A stretch of 64,000 bases of DNA, from the NCBI RefSeq assembly GCF_023702225.1, contig NZ_JAMQCO010000007.1, positions 186,001-250,000 on the forward strand, in the 5' to 3' direction. The notes under the pieces were generated by a model. It searched no databases. It was not told where the DNA came from and worked only from the letters and a program-made list of their open reading frames with translations. This DNA comes from Aureimonas altamirensis. Its GTDB lineage: Bacteria > Pseudomonadota > Alphaproteobacteria > Rhizobiales > Rhizobiaceae. Each line of letters starts with the position of its first letter. Within the stretch, counting starts at the first letter, position 1. Below are positions 61,065 through 64,000 of the stretch, piece by piece. Both the position numbers and the translations under genes were made by a program.

Positions 61065-63911
61065 ATGGGCGGTCTCGCACTCTCTTTCGGCGCTCCCCTC
61101 GTGCTGTTCGGGCTGGTCGCATTGCCGATCATCTGGTGGCTGTTGCGCCTGACGCCGCCGCAACCGGAAACAGAGGCCTTCCCGCCGTTCCGCATCCTGC
61201 AGCGCGTGCTCAAGACCGAGGAGACGCCGGCCCGCAGTCCGTGGTGGCTGACCCTTTTGCGGCTGCTTCTGGCGGCGCTCGTCATCCTGGCCCTGGCCGC
61301 CCCGGTCCTGAACCCCAGGGAGGCGCTCCTGCGCGGAGAGGGGCCGCTGGGCGTGATGCTGGACAATGGCTGGGCCAGCGCTACGCAATTCGACGCCATG
61401 CGCGACAACGCCGCCGCATTGGTACGGGAGGCCGGAGAGGCAGGCCGGCCCGTTTCGCTGGTGCTGACGGCAGAGGACGCCTCCGACGACGCCAGCCCGA
61501 CGGAGGCGGCCACGGCGCTGGAGCGCCTCGGCGCCGCGCAGGCGCGCCCCGTGCCTGTGCAACGGCTGGCTGCCGCGGAACGCCTTGCCACCGCGCTTCG
61601 GGGACAGCCCGGCGTTACGCTGGCGCTCCTGACCGACGGCCTCGAAAGCGCGGATCGGGCAGACGCGATGGAGAGGCTGTCCGGCGTCGGCGCCGCGCAG
61701 GTGCTGGCGTTCCAGGCCGAAACGGGCGGCCTCGTCGGGCTGACGGCGGCCGACAACGCCACAGATGCCCTTACCGTCGCGGCGGTCCGCCCGACGGGCG
61801 ACGCCGTGCCCGCACGGACGCTGCGGGCACTGGACCGCCAGTCGCGGGAGATCGGGCGCGCGCCGCTTGCTTTCGACACCGGCGCAACCGGCGCCGTCGC
61901 CCGTTTCGACATTCCCGTAGAGCTGCGCAACGACGTCGCGCGCATCGAACTGGCCAGCAATCTCGATGCCGGCTCGGTCCGGCTGGTGGACGACAGCTTC
62001 CAGCGGCGGCGCGTGGGCCTCATATCCGGCGAACCGCTCGACCTGGCCCAGCCGCTTCTGTCACCGCTCTACTACATTACCCGGGCACTCGAGCCCTTCG
62101 CGGATCTGGTACAGGCCGAGAGCGCCGATCTGGCGACCTCGGTGCCGGCCATGGTGCGCGGCAACCCCTCGGTCATCGTGCTGGCCGATATCGGGGTTCT
62201 GCCCGCCGCCGCCGAGACGGCGCTGACCTCCTATGTCGAGGCCGGCGGAACGCTGCTGCGCTTTGCGGGACCGCGCCTTGCTGCGTCCACCGCAGACGAC
62301 CAGCTCGTACCGGTGCGCCTGCGCGGCGGCGAGCGCCAGCTCGGCGGGGCGCTGTCCTGGTCGGAGCCGCAGGCTCTCGCCCCCATGGCGGACGACAGCC
62401 CCTTCGCCGATATCGCCATTCCGGACGATGTCACCGTGACGCGGCAGATCCTGGCCGAGCCCTCGGTGGAGCTGGCCGACCGCACCTGGGCCAGCCTCGC
62501 CGACGGCACGCCCATCGTCACCGCCGACACGCGCGGGGCGGGGCGCATCATCCTGTTCCACACCACCGCCGAGGCCACCTGGTCCAACCTGCCCATATCC
62601 GGCGCTTTCGTCGACATGCTCCGCCGCATCGTGACATTGTCGCGCGCCGGCGCCGCCACCGCCGCCGCCGATGCACGCGAGGCCACCTATCCCCCCTATC
62701 TCATGCTCGACGCCGACGGGCTCCTCGTGCCGCCGGACAACACGGTCCGCCCGCTGACCGTATCAGCCGAAGGGCTTCCCCCCGTCACGCGGGAGCATCC
62801 GCCCGCTCTCTATGGCTCCGAAGAGGGATATGTGGCGTTGAACCTTCTTCCGCGCGAAGCGACATTGTCGCCGATCGGCGACCTCGCCGCCGCCGGTCCG
62901 CTCGAAGCGCGGGCCTATGGTGGGGCGGAAAGCACCAGCCTGACGCCGTGGCTGTTCGCGGCGGCGCTGCTTCTGTTTGCGCTCGACGCGCTGGCGCTGA
63001 TCTGGCTGCAGGGTGGATTGCGGCGCCTGTTCGCGCCGGGGCGCTGGCGCCGCCCGGCGACGCTGCCGCTCGTCCTTGCGGCGGCGATCATGCTGCTGCC
63101 GTCGATCGGGCATGCACAGCAGGCCGATGACCCGGCGCGCGCCGGGCTCGAAGGCTACGATGCCGAAGCGGCCATCGCCGCCACGGCCACGACCCACCTT
63201 GCCTATGTGCGCACCGGCGATGCGGCACAGGATGAAATATCCCGGCAGGGCCTGTTCGGCCTTTCGCAGTTCATCGCGGCCAAGACGGCGCTGGAGCCGG
63301 GCGAACCCGTCGAGGTGGATATCGCGACCGACGAACTGTCCTTCTACCCGATCCTGTACTGGCCGGTTTCCGCGTCGGCGCCCATGCCGGCAGAGGAAGC
63401 GATAAGCCGGGTGGATGCCTACATGAAACAGGGCGGCACCGTGCTGTTCGACGTCGAGGATGGCGGCATGACCGGCCTTTCGGGAACCGCGGTTTCGGAT
63501 GGACAGCGCCGCCTGCGCGCCATCCTGGCCGATCTGGACATACCCCCGCTGGAGCCGGTCCCGGCCGACCATGTGCTGACCAAGTCCTTCTACATCATGG
63601 ACAGGTTCCCCGGCCGCTACACCGCGTCCGACCTCTGGGTGGAGGCGCTGGCGCGCTCGGCCGACGCGGAGACGCGGCCTGCGACGGCCGGCGACGGCGT
63701 CTCGTCGATCATGATCACCTCGAACGATTTCGCCAGCGCCTGGGCGGTGGATGACACCGGCCTGTTCGTCTACCCCACCGACACGCCCGATCCGGCGCAA
63801 CGCGACTATGCCTACCGGGCCGGCGTCAACATCGTCATGTATGTGCTGACAGGCAACTACAAGGCCGATCAGGTGCATGTGCCGGCTCTTCTGGAAAGGC
63901 TCGGACAATGA
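61065..63911 (+). CDS. BatA/DUF4159 membrane protein
   Basis: 948 residues. The N-terminus has spans at about 7-27 (APLVLFGLVALPIIWWLLRL) and 60-80 (LLRLLLAALVILALAAPVL), a BatA-like membrane anchor. A long periplasmic or cytoplasmic region with VWA-like folds follows, then spans at about 628-645 and 663-685. The C-terminal third (from about residue 700, LAYVRTGD..., ending VMYVLTGNYKADQVHVPALLERL) is the DUF4159 domain. This fusion is the usual partner of MoxR-DUF58 operons in alphaproteobacteria. Function unknown; the context suggests an envelope role. Its TGA overlaps the next gene's ATG. Confidence 0.88.
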   Translation: MGGLALSFGAPLVLFGLVALPIIWWLLRLTPPQPETEAFPPFRILQRVLKTEETPARSPWWLTLLRLLLAALVILALAAPVLNPREALLRGEGPLGVMLDNGWASATQFDAMRDNAAALVREAGEAGRPVSLVLTAEDASDDASPTEAATALERLGAAQARPVPVQRLAAAERLATALRGQPGVTLALLTDGLESADRADAMERLSGVGAAQVLAFQAETGGLVGLTAADNATDALTVAAVRPTGDAVPARTLRALDRQSREIGRAPLAFDTGATGAVARFDIPVELRNDVARIELASNLDAGSVRLVDDSFQRRRVGLISGEPLDLAQPLLSPLYYITRALEPFADLVQAESADLATSVPAMVRGNPSVIVLADIGVLPAAAETALTSYVEAGGTLLRFAGPRLAASTADDQLVPVRLRGGERQLGGALSWSEPQALAPMADDSPFADIAIPDDVTVTRQILAEPSVELADRTWASLADGTPIVTADTRGAGRIILFHTTAEATWSNLPISGAFVDMLRRIVTLSRAGAATAAADAREATYPPYLMLDADGLLVPPDNTVRPLTVSAEGLPPVTREHPPALYGSEEGYVALNLLPREATLSPIGDLAAAGPLEARAYGGAESTSLTPWLFAAALLLFALDALALIWLQGGLRRLFAPGRWRRPATLPLVLAAAIMLLPSIGHAQQADDPARAGLEGYDAEAAIAATATTHLAYVRTGDAAQDEISRQGLFGLSQFIAAKTALEPGEPVEVDIATDELSFYPILYWPVSASAPMPAEEAISRVDAYMKQGGTVLFDVEDGGMTGLSGTAVSDGQRRLRAILADLDIPPLEPVPADHVLTKSFYIMDRFPGRYTASDLWVEALARSADAETRPATAGDGVSSIMITSNDFASAWAVDDTGLFVYPTDTPDPAQRDYAYRAGVNIVMYVLTGNYKADQVHVPALLERLGQ

Positions 63912-64000
63912 CCTGGTCCCTGAGCTTCTCGCCCTTCTTTTCCTGGACCGTGCTGGCGCTGATCGCGGCGCCGGCCGTGCTGATCGCGCTTCTGCTGATC
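63908..64000 (+). CDS. membrane protein, partial (next gene of the MoxR operon)
   Basis: Only 31 residues are inside the window. They start MTWSLSFSPFFSWTVLALIA and continue in a hydrophobic segment, so the protein begins with a membrane span near its N-terminus. The ATG at 63908 overlaps the DUF4159 stop by four bases. In related operons the fourth gene encodes a large membrane protein with a glutamine-amidotransferase-like fold, which this start would suit, but the fragment is too short to confirm it. Confidence 0.7.
   Translation, partial: MTWSLSFSPFFSWTVLALIAAPAVLIALLLI

Overview
This 64 kb window is a gene-dense, GC-rich (roughly 65% by eye) stretch of what looks like an ordinary chromosome from a member of the Hyphomicrobiales (Rhizobiales, Alphaproteobacteria). 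The taxonomic clues are a nadABC operon with a NadQ-type regulator, a ChvE/GguA/GguB sugar transporter beside an oxidative galactose pathway, an alphaproteobacterial MoxR/DUF58/DUF4159 cluster, a NUDIX/DUF1285/CCA-transferase operon, and one copy of a folded intergenic palindromic element of the rhizobial kind. I saw no rRNA or tRNA gene, no IS element, no prophage and no CRISPR array. No gene-free gap exceeds about 220 bases.

Layout. 1-3.4 kb: the end of an M20 amidohydrolase, an XRE-cupin regulator, and kbl-tdh for threonine-to-glycine conversion. 3.4-4 kb: a RelB/YafQ-type toxin-antitoxin pair. 4-8.3 kb: nadC, nadB, nadA and nadQ on the minus strand, with two tandem palindromes before nadA. 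8.5-13.3 kb: a gluconate 5-dehydrogenase-like SDR with a LacI-type operator, then fbpC-fbpA-fbpB for ferric iron. 13.3-16.1 kb: an OmpR/EnvZ-like two-component system divergent from a Spy/CpxP-like periplasmic protein. 16.2-19.7 kb: a HAD phosphatase, then a DoxX / LysR / ring-cleavage dioxygenase / GFA group resembling the quinone-detoxification genes of Bacillus (catDE, mhqNOP). 19.7-26.4 kb: sulfate (cysP-T-W-A) and zinc (znuC-B-A) ABC transporters. The zinc operon begins with an extra 48-residue membrane peptide. 27-34.7 kb: a HisD-family dehydrogenase, an XRE-cupin regulator, a complete PotABCD-like transporter and a class III aminotransferase, probably a catabolic island for an amine or amino-alcohol-like compound. 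34.8-38.6 kb: a Fic protein and a hybrid histidine kinase. 38.6-40.4 kb: folD and purU. 40.4-51.6 kb: a nine-gene operon for galactose uptake and the De Ley-Doudoroff pathway, with a divergent GntR regulator. 51.7-54.8 kb: tctCBA. 54.8-58.9 kb: the palindromic repeat, an RsuA-family pseudouridine synthase, a PepSY protein, a DUF1059 protein, CCA-adding enzyme, NUDIX and DUF1285. 59.1-64 kb: MoxR, DUF58, BatA/DUF4159 and the start of another membrane protein.

Much of the window is nutrient uptake joined to its own catabolism and local control: NAD synthesis (NadQ), iron (a candidate RirA box), zinc (a candidate Zur box), galactose (a GntR protein) and the unknown amine-like substrate (an XRE-cupin protein). 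The more unusual points are the small membrane peptide in the zinc operon, a motif shared by the LysR and dioxygenase promoters, nested inverted repeats covering the fic start codon, a Tdh without the structural zinc cysteines, and the HisD-family enzyme in a catabolic setting. Start sites, operators and terminators were read by eye and are predictions.
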